Positions 9,155 through 18,004 of a stretch of 64,000 nucleotides of DNA are shown piece after piece. A program made the position numbers and the translations under genes. This DNA is from JAYVFR01 sp043772945. GTDB lineage: Bacteria > Patescibacteriota > JACMRA01. The notes under the pieces were generated by a model. It was not told the origin of the DNA and searched no databases. It worked only from the letters and a program-made list of their open reading frames with translations. The DNA lies in contig JAYVFR010000021.1 of NCBI GenBank assembly GCA_043772945.1, positions 1 to 64,000 of the forward strand, written 5' to 3'. The number at the start of each line of letters is the position of its first letter. Position 1 is the stretch's first letter.

Positions 9155-10246
9155 ATGCCCGTTTACTCAAAAAATAGCTTTCAAAAACCTTTCGCTCTAA
9201 CAAAATTTTCGACAAACCCTAAAAAGAATTTATTCAAAAACCTTTCTAAAATATGTTTCTTTGTTGTTATTTTTGGGCTTATAGCTTTTTCAGTTAAATT
9301 ACTAGCTAGTAATAATACAAATCAAGCAAATAAAATCAATCAGAATATTTCTAATGCTGATAAACAGCAAGTTGGGAGTTTGGTTGATAGCAAAGCGGCT
9401 AAAAAAAACTTAAAACCTCAAGAAGAGTTAAAGCCTGAAATCAAAAAACTTTCCTTGCCAGTGAAAGCCGATATAAAGCTTCCTGTAATTATGTACCATC
9501 ATATTAATAATCTTGATGGCATTCCAGCAACCGATGCTATTGGAATTGGGCTTCGCGTTAGTGAAAATGTTCTCGAAAAGCAGTTATTGTATCTGAAACA
9601 GAATAACTACACTACAATTAATAGCTTTCAGCTTAATGACTACTGGAAAAGTGGTATTCCACTCCCTGATAAACCAATACTTTTGACTTTTGATGATGGG
9701 TATATTGATAATTATACTAAAGCCCTTCCACTCCTCCAAAAGTATAAAATGGTTGGGGATTTTGCTATTATTACTAAAGTTATTGGAACGGGCGAATATA
9801 TGAATTATGATCAATTAAAAGATATTCTAAAGGCGGGAAATAGTATTAGCTCTCATACTCAACTGCACTGCTCCCTCGCTTATAAACAAAAAGATGGTAC
9901 TTTCCTTGATACTCCTAATTCCTCTAAGGATTCTAAAGAAGAATGTCCAAGCTTAAATTATCCAAGTCAGATGAACAGTAATCAAGTTAAAAACGAATTA
10001 ATCAATTCCAAAAAAACTCTAGAAGATAATTTGGGAATTAAAGTAACAACCCTTGTCTATCCTTTTGGTTATCATAATAAACAAACCCAAGCCTTCGCTC
10101 GAGAGGCGGGATATGAGTTTGCCTTTACAGTAATGCCTCAAGGAGATGAGAATTTAGATCTTTCTTCGCCTTTTAACTTGCCCCGATACCGAGCTAACGG
10201 TCAACAGGATTCAATTCTGCGAGGGTTTTTTGCAGGGGGACGCTAA
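9155..10246 (+). CDS. Membrane-anchored polysaccharide deacetylase (NodB domain, CE4)
   Basis: A 363-residue protein with a basic N-terminus and one membrane segment (about residues 31-49), then a low-complexity linker and a NodB-type catalytic domain. Motifs: LPVIMYHHI near 108, TFDDGY near 178 (catalytic base and metal Asp), SHTQLHCSL near 232 (H-x3-H metal ligands) and YPFGYH near 302. CE4 enzymes remove acetyl groups from peptidoglycan or other cell-surface glycans, and the anchor places it outside the membrane. It ends with a Gly/Arg stretch. The gene is followed closely by a small unknown gene. Confidence 0.92.
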   Translation: MPVYSKNSFQKPFALTKFSTNPKKNLFKNLSKICFFVVIFGLIAFSVKLLASNNTNQANKINQNISNADKQQVGSLVDSKAAKKNLKPQEELKPEIKKLSLPVKADIKLPVIMYHHINNLDGIPATDAIGIGLRVSENVLEKQLLYLKQNNYTTINSFQLNDYWKSGIPLPDKPILLTFDDGYIDNYTKALPLLQKYKMVGDFAIITKVIGTGEYMNYDQLKDILKAGNSISSHTQLHCSLAYKQKDGTFLDTPNSSKDSKEECPSLNYPSQMNSNQVKNELINSKKTLEDNLGIKVTTLVYPFGYHNKQTQAFAREAGYEFAFTVMPQGDENLDLSSPFNLPRYRANGQQDSILRGFFAGGR

Positions 10247-10321
10247 TGTTTGACTAATGATAAATTCTGTGGCAATAACTTGGGAGCAAAGTCTGAAATT
10301 CTTAAAAAGAGGTCTTTTCCA

Positions 10322-10648
10322 ATGGTTAAAATTAGTTGTGTTGTTCATTTAAAAAGCTCTGGACAAATTCTTGTTCATTTCAATAAACCTTTCAAAGACT
10401 TAAAAGCCATATCTAGATACTTGAATGAAGTTTTAAAATGTAAAAATTATTTTAACCAGTATTCAACCAAAATCAATAATTTAAAAGAATTAGGACATTT
10501 CTCCTTTGTCGAATCTACTTACAGCCGCATAGAATTATGTCTTAGTGCTATCCGGGCCGAAGATTACCAAGCTGTGTTGAATGAAGTTTTATTGGCTTTA
10601 AATCACTTTGAGGTTATTTTTAATGTTATTGACCAGCGCCTCAATTAG
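10322..10648 (+). CDS. Small cytoplasmic protein, unknown
   Basis: A 108-residue protein from the ATG at 10322, which has an AGAGG ribosome-binding sequence about nine bases upstream. A TTG at 10250 would add 24 residues and start just after the deacetylase stop, but has no such site. The protein is predicted mixed alpha/beta with a helical C-terminal half (SYLNEVL, RIELCLSAIRAEDYQAVLNE, ALNHFEVIFNVI). I recognise no family. Its position suggests co-transcription with the deacetylase. Confidence 0.55.
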   Translation: MVKISCVVHLKSSGQILVHFNKPFKDLKAISRYLNEVLKCKNYFNQYSTKINNLKELGHFSFVESTYSRIELCLSAIRAEDYQAVLNEVLLALNHFEVIFNVIDQRLN

Positions 10649-10716
10649 CTTTTGGTGTTTCAGGTTTTCCAATCATTTACTTTTTTTAGTTATGGTTGGA
10701 TTTTTTTTTGCAATTT

Positions 10717-11607
10717 CTATTTTTGGCATTTAGTGCAGTAGACTGTTGTGCGTGAGACGTGAACTATTTTTTTTAAGATTTTCCCGCAAATAAAGCATTC
10801 TTTCCCTGCTTGATTATAAACTTTGTGAAAAGCTGCGTAATTACCTCGAGAGCCATCTGCCAGTAAATAATTCGCTATACTAGAGCCTCCTTCATCAATT
10901 GCTTTAGTTAAAATTTCTTTGATACCTTTGTAAATTTTTAAAGTTTCATTTTTTTTAAGAGATTTGCAAGTCCGAAAAGGATAAACTCCCGCATAAAAAC
11001 AAACCTCATCGGAATAAATATTTCCAAGACCACAAACCACTGAATTTTTTAAAAATAATTGTTTGATAGTTCCGCTGGAATTTCTTAGTTTTTTACCTAA
11101 ATAATTTAATGTAAATTCTGGATCAAAAGGATCAAGTCCCAATTTGTCAAAATGTTTATCATTTTCGAGAGCTTCAGCTGAGGGATAATAAAGCAAATAT
11201 CCAAATTGTCTTGTGTCATTATAAAAAAGAGTTCCATTTTCAAGTTCAAAAATAATATGAGAATGTTTGCTTGGAAGTTTATCCTCAAGCCTAATTGGAT
11301 GTCCACCAGAGATTGTCTGAGTTTCACTTTGATAAACTAGTTGACCTGTCATTTTTAAATGAATCAACAAAATTCTACCAGCATAAGTTTCTAAAATTAT
11401 ATTTTTATTAATTCTCTCCAGGCTTTTGATTTTTTGATTTATTAGGCCGTTTATAAATTCGTTTGTTTTAAATTCGTCTTCTAATCTTTTTGTACCTTTG
11501 CTGTAAACAAGTTTGGGTTTATTAATTGTGATTCCTTTGATTGTTTGGTTTATAATATAAGGTTTTAGGCTTTTGCGAAGGCTTTCAACTTCGGGTAATT
11601 CAGGCAT
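10717..11607 (-). CDS. mutM: Formamidopyrimidine-DNA glycosylase
   Basis: Fpg/MutM is a bifunctional glycosylase/AP lyase that excises 8-oxoguanine and formamidopyrimidines. The start MPELPEVE supplies the catalytic Pro2 and Glu3. HLKMTGQL provides the conserved Lys. The H2TH region has SGTIKQLFL, VCGLGNIYSDEV and GGSSIANYLLADGSRG. The C-terminal zinc finger has four cysteines (CFICG and CTKC, 20 residues from the first to the third). At 296 residues it is complete, slightly long. Its ATG overlaps the end of the uvrC-like gene by 8 bases, so the two repair genes are translationally coupled. Confidence 0.97.
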   Translation of the reverse strand: MPELPEVESLRKSLKPYIINQTIKGITINKPKLVYSKGTKRLEDEFKTNEFINGLINQKIKSLERINKNIILETYAGRILLIHLKMTGQLVYQSETQTISGGHPIRLEDKLPSKHSHIIFELENGTLFYNDTRQFGYLLYYPSAEALENDKHFDKLGLDPFDPEFTLNYLGKKLRNSSGTIKQLFLKNSVVCGLGNIYSDEVCFYAGVYPFRTCKSLKKNETLKIYKGIKEILTKAIDEGGSSIANYLLADGSRGNYAAFHKVYNQAGKECFICGKILKKIVHVSRTTVYCTKCQK

Positions 11608-12649
11608 ATGTGCAATTTATATAAATAGGATTTGTTGTTTGGTAAGTACTAAAAAATCTTTCTAAGAATTTGACAGCTAGTAAGCTTTGTTTGTTGTTAA
11701 TAGTGTCTTTATCGTTTTGATTTTCTTGGCTTAATTCAGTTTCTTCCTCACTCCCTGATAAAAGATAATTATTTACATTAGTAATTTTACCTTTATTGAT
11801 TGATTGGAGACAAATACTTCCAATGGTTAATCCTTCATCGTTTTGAGTTATAATTAAATTTAGAATGTCAAGGCTTTGGTCATCGCTTAGGACTGTTTTT
11901 TGATCTTTAGTTAATTCAGTTAAAATATTTAAACGGTCTCGCCAAAGAGCAGCAAATTTATAATCATCATCTTTAATAGCGGTTTGAATTTTATCTTTGA
12001 CCCAGTTAATACTTTCCTCGTTATCTCCTTTAAGAACAGATTTAATTTTTTTCAATTTGTTTTTGTAATCCTCTAAACTCTCCTTTCCAATGCAAATTCC
12101 ATCACATTGCTTGACTCCATAATAATCACAACTTTTACCATCGAAACGGGTTTTAGAACAGAAAGGAAAAATTTGCCTAAGCGTTTTGAGGCTAGAAATG
12201 ATTTGAAACTTTTTAGTGTATGGTCCTAGATACTCACTGTTTGGATCTAGTTTGTTACGTTCTATTGTAATTGTTGGAGCTGGGCTTTGAGTTTGAAACC
12301 GAATATAAACATAATTATCAGCATCTTTAAGCAGAATATTATAACGAGGTTGAAGGTTTTGAATTAGGCTTGCTTCGAGCCTTAAAGCCTCAGATTCACT
12401 ACTAACTATTGTATACTCGATTCGATAAATTTGACTAACCATTAGTTGAATTCTCATTACGTGGTTATTTGAATCTTGGAAATATTGACTAACACGATTT
12501 TTTAAGTCTTTTGCTTTGCCGATGTAAAGCAGGGAATCATCTATTCCATAGTAACGGTAGACACCCGCTTGGTGCGGGATTGTAATAATTGTTGGTTTAA
12601 GAGAACTAATATATGGATTGAGCACAAAAAGTATTAAAGCTAAATTCAA
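11600..12649 (-). CDS. uvrC: UvrC N-terminal half / Cho-like excinuclease
   Basis: The protein holds the first half of UvrC: a GIY-YIG nuclease domain (QAGVYRYYGIDDSLLYIGKA, KDLKNRVSQYF, EALRLEASLI), the Cys-containing region (CDYYGVKQCDGIC near 173-185) and a UVR-like helical pair (about 210-245). It stops at residue 349, before the UvrC RNase H-like 5' incision domain and the helix-hairpin-helix domain, whereas full UvrC is about 600 residues. Domain content resembles E. coli Cho, which makes only the 3' cut. The TGA stop is inside the fpg start, so this end is not a recent break. The start is TTG at 12649; GTG at 12625 is an alternative closer to normal UvrC length. Confidence 0.85.
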   Translation of the reverse strand: MNLALILFVLNPYISSLKPTIITIPHQAGVYRYYGIDDSLLYIGKAKDLKNRVSQYFQDSNNHVMRIQLMVSQIYRIEYTIVSSESEALRLEASLIQNLQPRYNILLKDADNYVYIRFQTQSPAPTITIERNKLDPNSEYLGPYTKKFQIISSLKTLRQIFPFCSKTRFDGKSCDYYGVKQCDGICIGKESLEDYKNKLKKIKSVLKGDNEESINWVKDKIQTAIKDDDYKFAALWRDRLNILTELTKDQKTVLSDDQSLDILNLIITQNDEGLTIGSICLQSINKGKITNVNNYLLSGSEEETELSQENQNDKDTINNKQSLLAVKFLERFFSTYQTTNPIYINCTYA

Positions 12650-12721
12650 ACAAATTTGTCAATTTAATAAAGTGTGTTTATCTGGTGATTGAAAACCATT
12701 TTCTTTAAGGAGAAAAATTTT

Positions 12722-13075
12722 ATGTTAGAGCAAAACGTTACATTTGGTCCCGAACAACCAAAATTCACAACAACGTTTGACGGTGAGAAAGCTTTTCGTC
12801 TCAATGATCAAGAAAGTATTAATGCATTTTTTGAGCTCTTTAAAGCTTTTGTGAATAGCAACGAAAGTGCTGCAGCCGAAAAAAGTACTTACTTTGATGG
12901 AGATAATGGTAAAGGATCAAGCTTAGAATGTAAAAATTGTGTTGTTTATACTCTTATGCCAAGTAACAATGAGACCCCAGAGATTTATCTTGTTCCGACA
13001 TGCAAACGAAGAAAGCTTTTTTGGGTTTTCCCTCGGCGGTGGCAAACAGGAAATATCTTTACTATTCGAATCTAG
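12722..13075 (+). CDS. Small soluble protein, unknown
   Basis: A 117-residue protein from the ATG at 12722, preceded by a strong AAGGAG ribosome-binding site about eleven bases upstream. An in-frame TTG at 12689 is unlikely. No membrane segment is visible. A Cys pair (ECKNCVVY) and a basic, aromatic C-terminus (CKRRKLFWVFPRRW) are the notable features. It is divergent from the uvrC-like gene and followed by a strong intrinsic terminator at 13112, so it is a monocistronic unit. No family recognised. Confidence 0.6.
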   Translation: MLEQNVTFGPEQPKFTTTFDGEKAFRLNDQESINAFFELFKAFVNSNESAAAEKSTYFDGDNGKGSSLECKNCVVYTLMPSNNETPEIYLVPTCKRRKLFWVFPRRWQTGNIFTIRI

Positions 13076-13111
13076 TAAAAACAAATAGCAACAAATTTTT
13101 TTACATTGCTT

Positions 13112-13142
13112 CCCTGAATTATCAAGTTCGGGGATTTTTTTT
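13112..13142 (+). terminator. Rho-independent terminator after the 12722 gene
   Basis: The stem is CCCTGAA pairing with TTCGGGG (one G-U) around an 8-base loop, followed by eight T residues. A closely similar element lies on the minus strand at 31100-31131. Confidence 0.8.
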
Positions 13143-13182
13143 ACGGGAAAATATCGCTCTGGGATTTTTTTTACGGGAAAAT
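13131..13182 (+). repeat. Short tandem repeat behind the terminator
   Basis: A 22-base unit beginning GGGATTTTTTTTACGGG occurs at 13131-13152 and again, identical, at 13161-13182. The first copy overlaps the terminator's T-tract, so the transcript end may have been duplicated. Confidence 0.8.
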
Positions 13183-13266
13183 TTTCTTAATAAACTTCAA
13201 AATCAGCTTTAAATTAAGCACAAAAAGTATTTACAGATAAAATCAAAACCACTTTCTATAAATTGA

Positions 13267-13365
13267 CAAAATTACAGCGAATCACAATTAGAACAAGCAA
13301 TTATTGATAATTTAGAATTATTTTTGTTAGAACTTGAGAGAGGTTTGGCTTCTGTAAAAAGGTAA
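13267..13365 (+). pseudogene. Fragment of a DUF1016 (YhcG-like) PD-(D/E)XK nuclease
   Basis: A 32-codon open stretch encodes SESQLEQAIIDNLELFLLEL followed by ERGLASVKR. This is the conserved linker region of DUF1016/YhcG nucleases (typically 'LEEAIIDNLQKFLLELGKGFAFVGRQ'). Nothing else of the gene is present: an in-frame stop precedes it and another follows. It marks a lost accessory nuclease at the left edge of the defence island. Confidence 0.65.
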
Positions 13366-13444
13366 TTTCCCATAAAAGTATTTGACTAAACAAATAGAAA
13401 GTATTTTTGTATGAAACAAAGATTTATTAATATTACCAAACCCT

Positions 13445-13867
13445 ATGTCTAAACAAATCTACATTAACTTAATCACCAAAGACCTTGCTAAATCTACTGC
13501 ATTTTACGCGGCTATCGGCTTTACCAAAAACGAAATGTTCAGTGGCCCGACCGCTACCAGTATGCAATTTTCTGATGATATAATCTTTATGTTGCTGACC
13601 GAGAAGTTCACTCTCAATTTTAATGACGGCAAGGTAATTGCCAACCAAAAACAATCCGTGGGGGCGTTTTATGCACTGTCATGCGACTCTCGAGAAGCTG
13701 TAGACGAGTTCTGTGCTGCAGCTAAAGCCAATGGCGGCCGTGTATATGAAAATGATTTTAACAAAGCTAATGCAGGGGAGGTTATGTATTCCTTTGAGGT
13801 CGAAGATCCAGACGGATATATCCTTGAGCCAGTCTTTATGGACGTGAGCAAGTTTCCAGGGGTCTAA
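13445..13867 (+). CDS. VOC (glyoxalase/bleomycin-resistance) family protein
   Basis: A 140-residue single VOC module: an N-terminal KQIYINLITKDLAKSTAFYA strand-helix, then a central FSDDIIFMLL strand and a C-terminal SFEVEDPDGYILEPVFMD ending. VOC proteins act as metal-dependent lyases or isomerases, or as ligand-binding proteins, usually as dimers; the ligand here is unknown. Codon use is visibly more GC-rich than in neighbours (GCGGCTATCGGC, GGCGGCCGT), which suggests recent acquisition. It lies 2 bases from the next, broken gene and is flanked on both sides by fragments of defence genes. Confidence 0.9.
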   Translation: MSKQIYINLITKDLAKSTAFYAAIGFTKNEMFSGPTATSMQFSDDIIFMLLTEKFTLNFNDGKVIANQKQSVGAFYALSCDSREAVDEFCAAAKANGGRVYENDFNKANAGEVMYSFEVEDPDGYILEPVFMDVSKFPGV

Positions 13868-13869
13868 AA

Positions 13870-14157
13870 ATGCCAAAAATGCACGAGGATAAGACATTTA
13901 CACGAACTAATAAAACTATGCCAAATCTAACAACTGAAATAAACACTTTTCTCAACTCTTGCCAGCAAGTTCTTTCAACCCGACATGCTACAGAGCACAG
14001 TTACCGGAAGTCACTTGAAATCTTACTCGGAGCAGTTAATAACTCACTAAAAGTTTTGAATGAACCCAAAAGACAAAAAGTTGGAGCTCCTGACTTTATC
14101 CTATTTAGAAACGGAGTTCAAATTGGTTTTAGGGTAGGGTTAATTAATATTTTCTAA
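13870..14157 (+). pseudogene. 5' fragment of a type IIG restriction/methylase gene
   Basis: The 95-residue frame (an ATG at 13918 may be the original start) reads TEINTFLNSCQQVLSTRHAT, then EHSYRKSLEILL and NEPKRQKVGAPDFI. This is the typical N-terminus of large single-chain N6-adenine methylase/restriction proteins ('ATEHSYRPAL...NEPKR..CGAPDF'). In those proteins it begins the nuclease domain and the chain runs on for roughly 900 residues or more. Here it ends after IGFRVGLINIF. No methylase motifs follow, so this is a truncated remnant, not a working enzyme. Confidence 0.7.
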
Positions 14158-14228
14158 AAATCAATTGTAAAAAAGTATTAGCAAATTTTTGCAATTACTG
14201 TTAGGCAGCTTATCTTTATATGTAAGTG

Positions 14229-15197
14229 ATGAAAATAATTAAAAATGTTTACAGTAAAATGTCGAAATATATTAAAAATAATATGATCAAATTAACAAAT
14301 TATAAGCTATTACCCTATACAGATTATGAAGGACGAGGACATAAAATACCTGTATTTAAAAAATTTATATCTGAAAATAAAGAATTGCTGTATTGCGGAG
14401 TAAATCACACCTACGATCCAGATGATGACTTATTTAATCAACTTAGAAAGCAGATGGAAGATTTTAATCCAAATTTGATCATACTGGAAGGATGGCCTAT
14501 AATTAACCCGGGTAATCCTAAGCGAGAGGCATATTTTAAGTCAGTTTTAACAAAATCGTATAGACAAATAGTGGAAGAAGCAGGAGAGTTTGGATTTGCC
14601 CTAAAATACGCACTTGAAAAAAATATTGATGCATTTTGCGCAGAGCCTGAATTTGAAGAGCAGATAAACTATTTGGGTCAAACATACAACACCGGGCAAA
14701 TTTTTGTTAATCAAATACTCAAGATGGCGGTACAGTTTTATACTATAAATCACGGTAGCAGTATTAAAGAATACTTAATCAATGAGGTCGAGGGGCTAGA
14801 ATCGAAATTAGCTCAAAATACGAAGTGGAAAAAATTTGACTTTAGCTATGATAATTTTCTTCTAATATTTAAAGAAGAGTTTAAACAGGGGTTTTTAGAT
14901 TGTACGAACGAATTTATAATTGAAATAAATGACCCAATACCTTGGACTACCAAAAGTTATGACTGGACAACTAATAATCAAGTTGTACAAGATGAGGGCA
15001 GTTTTAGAGATAATCTTATTTTAAATATAATCAGTCAAAAATCAAAAAATTATAACAAAATATTAGTTGTTTACGGTGGCTCGCATTATTACGCACAAGA
15101 AAGAGGCTTAGAAACAATTTACATCGTTGACTTACATGGCAGTTCTAAGAAAAAAGAAAATTTTTTGACACAAAACTTATATGCAAATATGGGTTAA
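14229..15197 (+). CDS. Putative TIKI/TraB-like (ChaN/EreA superfamily) hydrolase
   Basis: A 322-residue soluble protein. The N-terminal core has ELLYCGVNHTYDPDDDLF followed by NPNLIILEGWP. A helical middle (FGFALKYALEKNIDAFCAEP) is followed by a C-terminal KILVVYGGSHYYAQERGLE. Paired G-x-x-H/E motifs of this kind ('GxxH ... xxEG ... GxxH') are typical of the TIKI/TraB/PrgY and ChaN/EreA group, which contains metalloproteases and hydrolases. The assignment is tentative and no substrate can be given. A GTG at 14226 precedes the chosen ATG. It lies between the methylase remnant and the GmrSD-type gene, so it may be part of a defence module. Confidence 0.5.
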   Translation: MKIIKNVYSKMSKYIKNNMIKLTNYKLLPYTDYEGRGHKIPVFKKFISENKELLYCGVNHTYDPDDDLFNQLRKQMEDFNPNLIILEGWPIINPGNPKREAYFKSVLTKSYRQIVEEAGEFGFALKYALEKNIDAFCAEPEFEEQINYLGQTYNTGQIFVNQILKMAVQFYTINHGSSIKEYLINEVEGLESKLAQNTKWKKFDFSYDNFLLIFKEEFKQGFLDCTNEFIIEINDPIPWTTKSYDWTTNNQVVQDEGSFRDNLILNIISQKSKNYNKILVVYGGSHYYAQERGLETIYIVDLHGSSKKKENFLTQNLYANMG

Positions 15198-15238
15198 CCA
15201 GTTATTAATTGCTATTTAAATTTTAACAATATATATTT

Positions 15239-17332
15239 ATGCAAGCTAAAGAAATCAAAATTAATCAATTTCTATCTTCTCAAGGTACAAAGTTTATTAT
15301 ACCAGTTTATCAAAGAAATTATGACTGGAAACAAAAACAATGCCAACAGTTATTAAGTGATATCGAAAATATAAATCCAAAGTTAGGCTACTTTATTGGT
15401 TCTGTTGTTCATAAATCTAAATCTAATCTAACTGAAATAAGAGAATTAGTTATAATTGATGGTCAACAAAGGCTAACAACCCTGACACTTTTTTTATACG
15501 TAATTTCGGAAGTTTTTCAAAAAAACAACGACAGACAATTTCAACAAATATTAGATTATTACATTTTCAACAAGTACGACACTTCAAGTGTTAAATTAAA
15601 ATTAAAACTAATAGATAGCGATTTTAAAACCTTAGATGATCTTATTAATAATAATTCAACTAAAGAACCTGACGGCAATCGATTATTAGAAAACTACTTA
15701 TATTTTAGAGAAAAAATTGATTCGCACGAGCTAGCTAAAAAACTTTATTATAATTTTGGACAACTTATGATTGTTGAAATTGCTCTAGATGAAAAAGATA
15801 ATCCACAAAAGATTTTTCAGAGTCTCAATTCTACAGGTCTTGAGTTATCTCAAGCAGACCTAATTAGAAATTATATCTTAATGGATTTGGATTACAATTT
15901 ACAAGAAAATATTTACAAAAACTACTGGTCAATAATTGAATCAAATTGCAAAGATAAAAACACCAATGAATCCAAAATGTCATTCTTTTTTAGAGATTTT
16001 TTGACATTTAAATTTAATAAAATACCCTCGTATAACAAGGTTTTTGATGAATTCAAAAGTAGATACCCATCAAATTCATCAGACATTGAAGATCTAAAGC
16101 TATCCCTTGAAGAAATAAAACGTTTTTCAAGCAATTACAACAAATTTATTAACTATGGCAAAGTAACGGATCTTGAAATAAAAGCTGAGTTAAGGAATAT
16201 TGATATGATTGAAGTGTCTGTTTGTTATCCTTTTTTATTGGGTATATTTGACGATTTTGAAAACAACAAAATTTTAAAACTTGAGCTACTAGAGATTCTA
16301 AAGTTAATCCAATCTTTTGTATTTAGAAGATTTATCTGTAATTTACCTACCAATGCTTTGAATAAAATATTCATGACATTTTGGGCAAATGCGTGGAAAC
16401 TCAAAAATAAATACCCAAGTATTTCACTATATCAAGCGACTGCAAAAATACTTTGTGACTATGGGAATACTATGCAATTTCCTAAAAATGAAGAAGTCAA
16501 AAAAAACCTACAGATTCGAGACATCTACAAATCCCAATCAAAAAATAAACAATATTTGTTTGAAATGTTGGAGAATAATTATTCTAAATTCATTGAAAAT
16601 AAAATTGATATTACAAAAAATAAAAGTTTATCAATAGAACATATTTTTCCACAAAATCCTAGTGATCTATGGCGAAGTGAAATAAACAGCGATGAAGAAT
16701 ATGAAAACCTAAAAGTTTTGTCTAACACATTGGGTAATTTAACAATTGTAATAAACAATTCAAGCCTTAGTAATAAATCCTTTATTCAAAAGCGTGATAT
16801 GAATACAGAATTGTCTAAAGGGTATCGATATAGTAAGTATCACCTAAACGAAACTTTGATTAATCTTGAAGGTTGGAACTTGAATGAATTAAACAACAGG
16901 TCAAACTTATTAATTGAAAAATTCATTGAAATTTGGGCTTATCCTCAACTTCAGATTGACTTAGATAACACGGAGCAAGAACTAGACATTTTGGATATTG
17001 AAAATCCAACATTTTTGAAGCCTGAGTATATACTTTTGAACGAAAATAAAATCAATGTAAGCTCTAATATAGGAGTAATTATTGAAGTGCTAAAAAATAT
17101 TCATAATTCAGAACCCGAAGCACTTTTTATACCAATTATTAAAGATTCGTTTGGGATAACTCGAGACATTGCAACCTTAAGAAAACCTACTAAGATTGCA
17201 GATGGAATCTATGCTGAGAGCAATTATTCATCCAAAGAGCTGTATTCTAGGATTAAAATTTGTATTGAGAATTGTGATTATACAATTGATCTAAGAATAA
17301 AATTCAAGTCAACAGACACTAATCAAGATTAA
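15239..17332 (+). CDS. GmrSD-type protein (DUF262 + DUF1524 HNH nuclease)
   Basis: A 697-residue protein with the type IV restriction layout. An N-terminal DUF262 ParB-like NTPase has IPVYQRNYDW at 21-30, IGS at 53-55 and VIIDGQQRLTTL at 71-82, plus FQSLNSTGLELSQADLIRNY near 200. A C-terminal DUF1524 His-Me (HNH) nuclease has SIEHIFPQNP near 465 and LGNLTIVINNSSLSNKSF near 498. GmrSD enzymes degrade modified (for example glucosylated) phage DNA. About 115 residues beyond the nuclease domain (after 575) form an extra mixed domain I do not recognise. All key residues are present, so it may be active, in contrast to the fragments around it. Confidence 0.88.
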   Translation: MQAKEIKINQFLSSQGTKFIIPVYQRNYDWKQKQCQQLLSDIENINPKLGYFIGSVVHKSKSNLTEIRELVIIDGQQRLTTLTLFLYVISEVFQKNNDRQFQQILDYYIFNKYDTSSVKLKLKLIDSDFKTLDDLINNNSTKEPDGNRLLENYLYFREKIDSHELAKKLYYNFGQLMIVEIALDEKDNPQKIFQSLNSTGLELSQADLIRNYILMDLDYNLQENIYKNYWSIIESNCKDKNTNESKMSFFFRDFLTFKFNKIPSYNKVFDEFKSRYPSNSSDIEDLKLSLEEIKRFSSNYNKFINYGKVTDLEIKAELRNIDMIEVSVCYPFLLGIFDDFENNKILKLELLEILKLIQSFVFRRFICNLPTNALNKIFMTFWANAWKLKNKYPSISLYQATAKILCDYGNTMQFPKNEEVKKNLQIRDIYKSQSKNKQYLFEMLENNYSKFIENKIDITKNKSLSIEHIFPQNPSDLWRSEINSDEEYENLKVLSNTLGNLTIVINNSSLSNKSFIQKRDMNTELSKGYRYSKYHLNETLINLEGWNLNELNNRSNLLIEKFIEIWAYPQLQIDLDNTEQELDILDIENPTFLKPEYILLNENKINVSSNIGVIIEVLKNIHNSEPEALFIPIIKDSFGITRDIATLRKPTKIADGIYAESNYSSKELYSRIKICIENCDYTIDLRIKFKSTDTNQD

Positions 17333-17388
17333 TTTTGAACAATAACGAAACGGAACTTAAATATTTACGTATTAACAAATTATTTCTA

Positions 17389-17583
17389 ATGACTAATAAC
17401 AATCAACTCGAATCAAACAACCCAAAACTCCCAATCAGCTGGCAGGAGGTCAAGCTTGGGGATTAAGATTTAAAATGTATATGTGATTCTCATGTTACTA
17501 TTTTGAGAGTAAATCCAGATTTTGTTTTAGCGAAGTTTCTTAATCATTTTTTTAAATCAGAATTTTATTGTAAAATACTTAAC
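17389..17583 (+). pseudogene. Remnant of a type I restriction specificity subunit (HsdS)
   Basis: The ATG at 17389 opens NNPKLPISWQEVKLGD and then a stop at 17464. This is the standard opening of an HsdS target-recognition domain ('LP.NWEEVKLGDI'). After a gap the DNA encodes SHVTILRVNPDFVLAKFLNH and FFKSEFYCKIL, matching the later part of an HsdS target-recognition domain. The stretch between is deleted and the rest of the subunit is missing. No hsdR or hsdM is seen here. Confidence 0.65.
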
Positions 17584-17821
17584 CGCTGCCTCTCTTCTCC
17601 TCCCTTAAAGCAAACAAATACAAACTCTCAACCTTGGCTCTGGCCCAGTCGGTTTTACGCAGAAAAGTTAGGCTTGAATTTATACTTGGGTTTGTCGTAA
17701 AACATTTAATATTCACCATTTTACCCAGCTCTGGCCAGCCATATTTATTTTGTAAAAATTCTACTATATATTTTAGGGTTTTACCATGAAGTGGATCTTT
17801 AGATTGATTTTGAGCTTGCAT
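17579..17821 (-). CDS. VF530 family DNA-binding protein (DUF2132)
   Basis: An 80-residue protein with the full family pattern: KDPLHGKTLKYIVEFLQNKY, GWPELGKMVNIKCF, NPSINSSLTFLRKT and WARAKVESLYL. VF530 proteins are small helical proteins named after a Vibrio protein. DNA binding has been proposed from the fold, and no cellular role is established. Length and start (ATG at 17821) are normal. Its 3' end overlaps the last bases of the HsdS remnant on the other strand. Confidence 0.88.
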   Translation of the reverse strand: MQAQNQSKDPLHGKTLKYIVEFLQNKYGWPELGKMVNIKCFTTNPSINSSLTFLRKTDWARAKVESLYLFALREEKRGSG

Positions 17822-18004
17822 GATTGAGTGTTAATTTTTTAAAGTTTAAGTATTTTTGTAGTAAAGAGATTTTTAGATCCATATTTGCTACTTAGTATTT
17901 ATACTTAATACTAAACACTAAAACTGCTATATCAAATTGAATTTTTTTACACTTTATTTAAGTTATATTTAATATTTAATCACAACAATAGCACTTATAT
18001 TAAA

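Noticed and set aside
13000..13212. 70-residue plus-strand frame
   Set aside because: It overlaps the end of the 12722 gene, the terminator and the tandem repeat, and its translation is the repeat itself.
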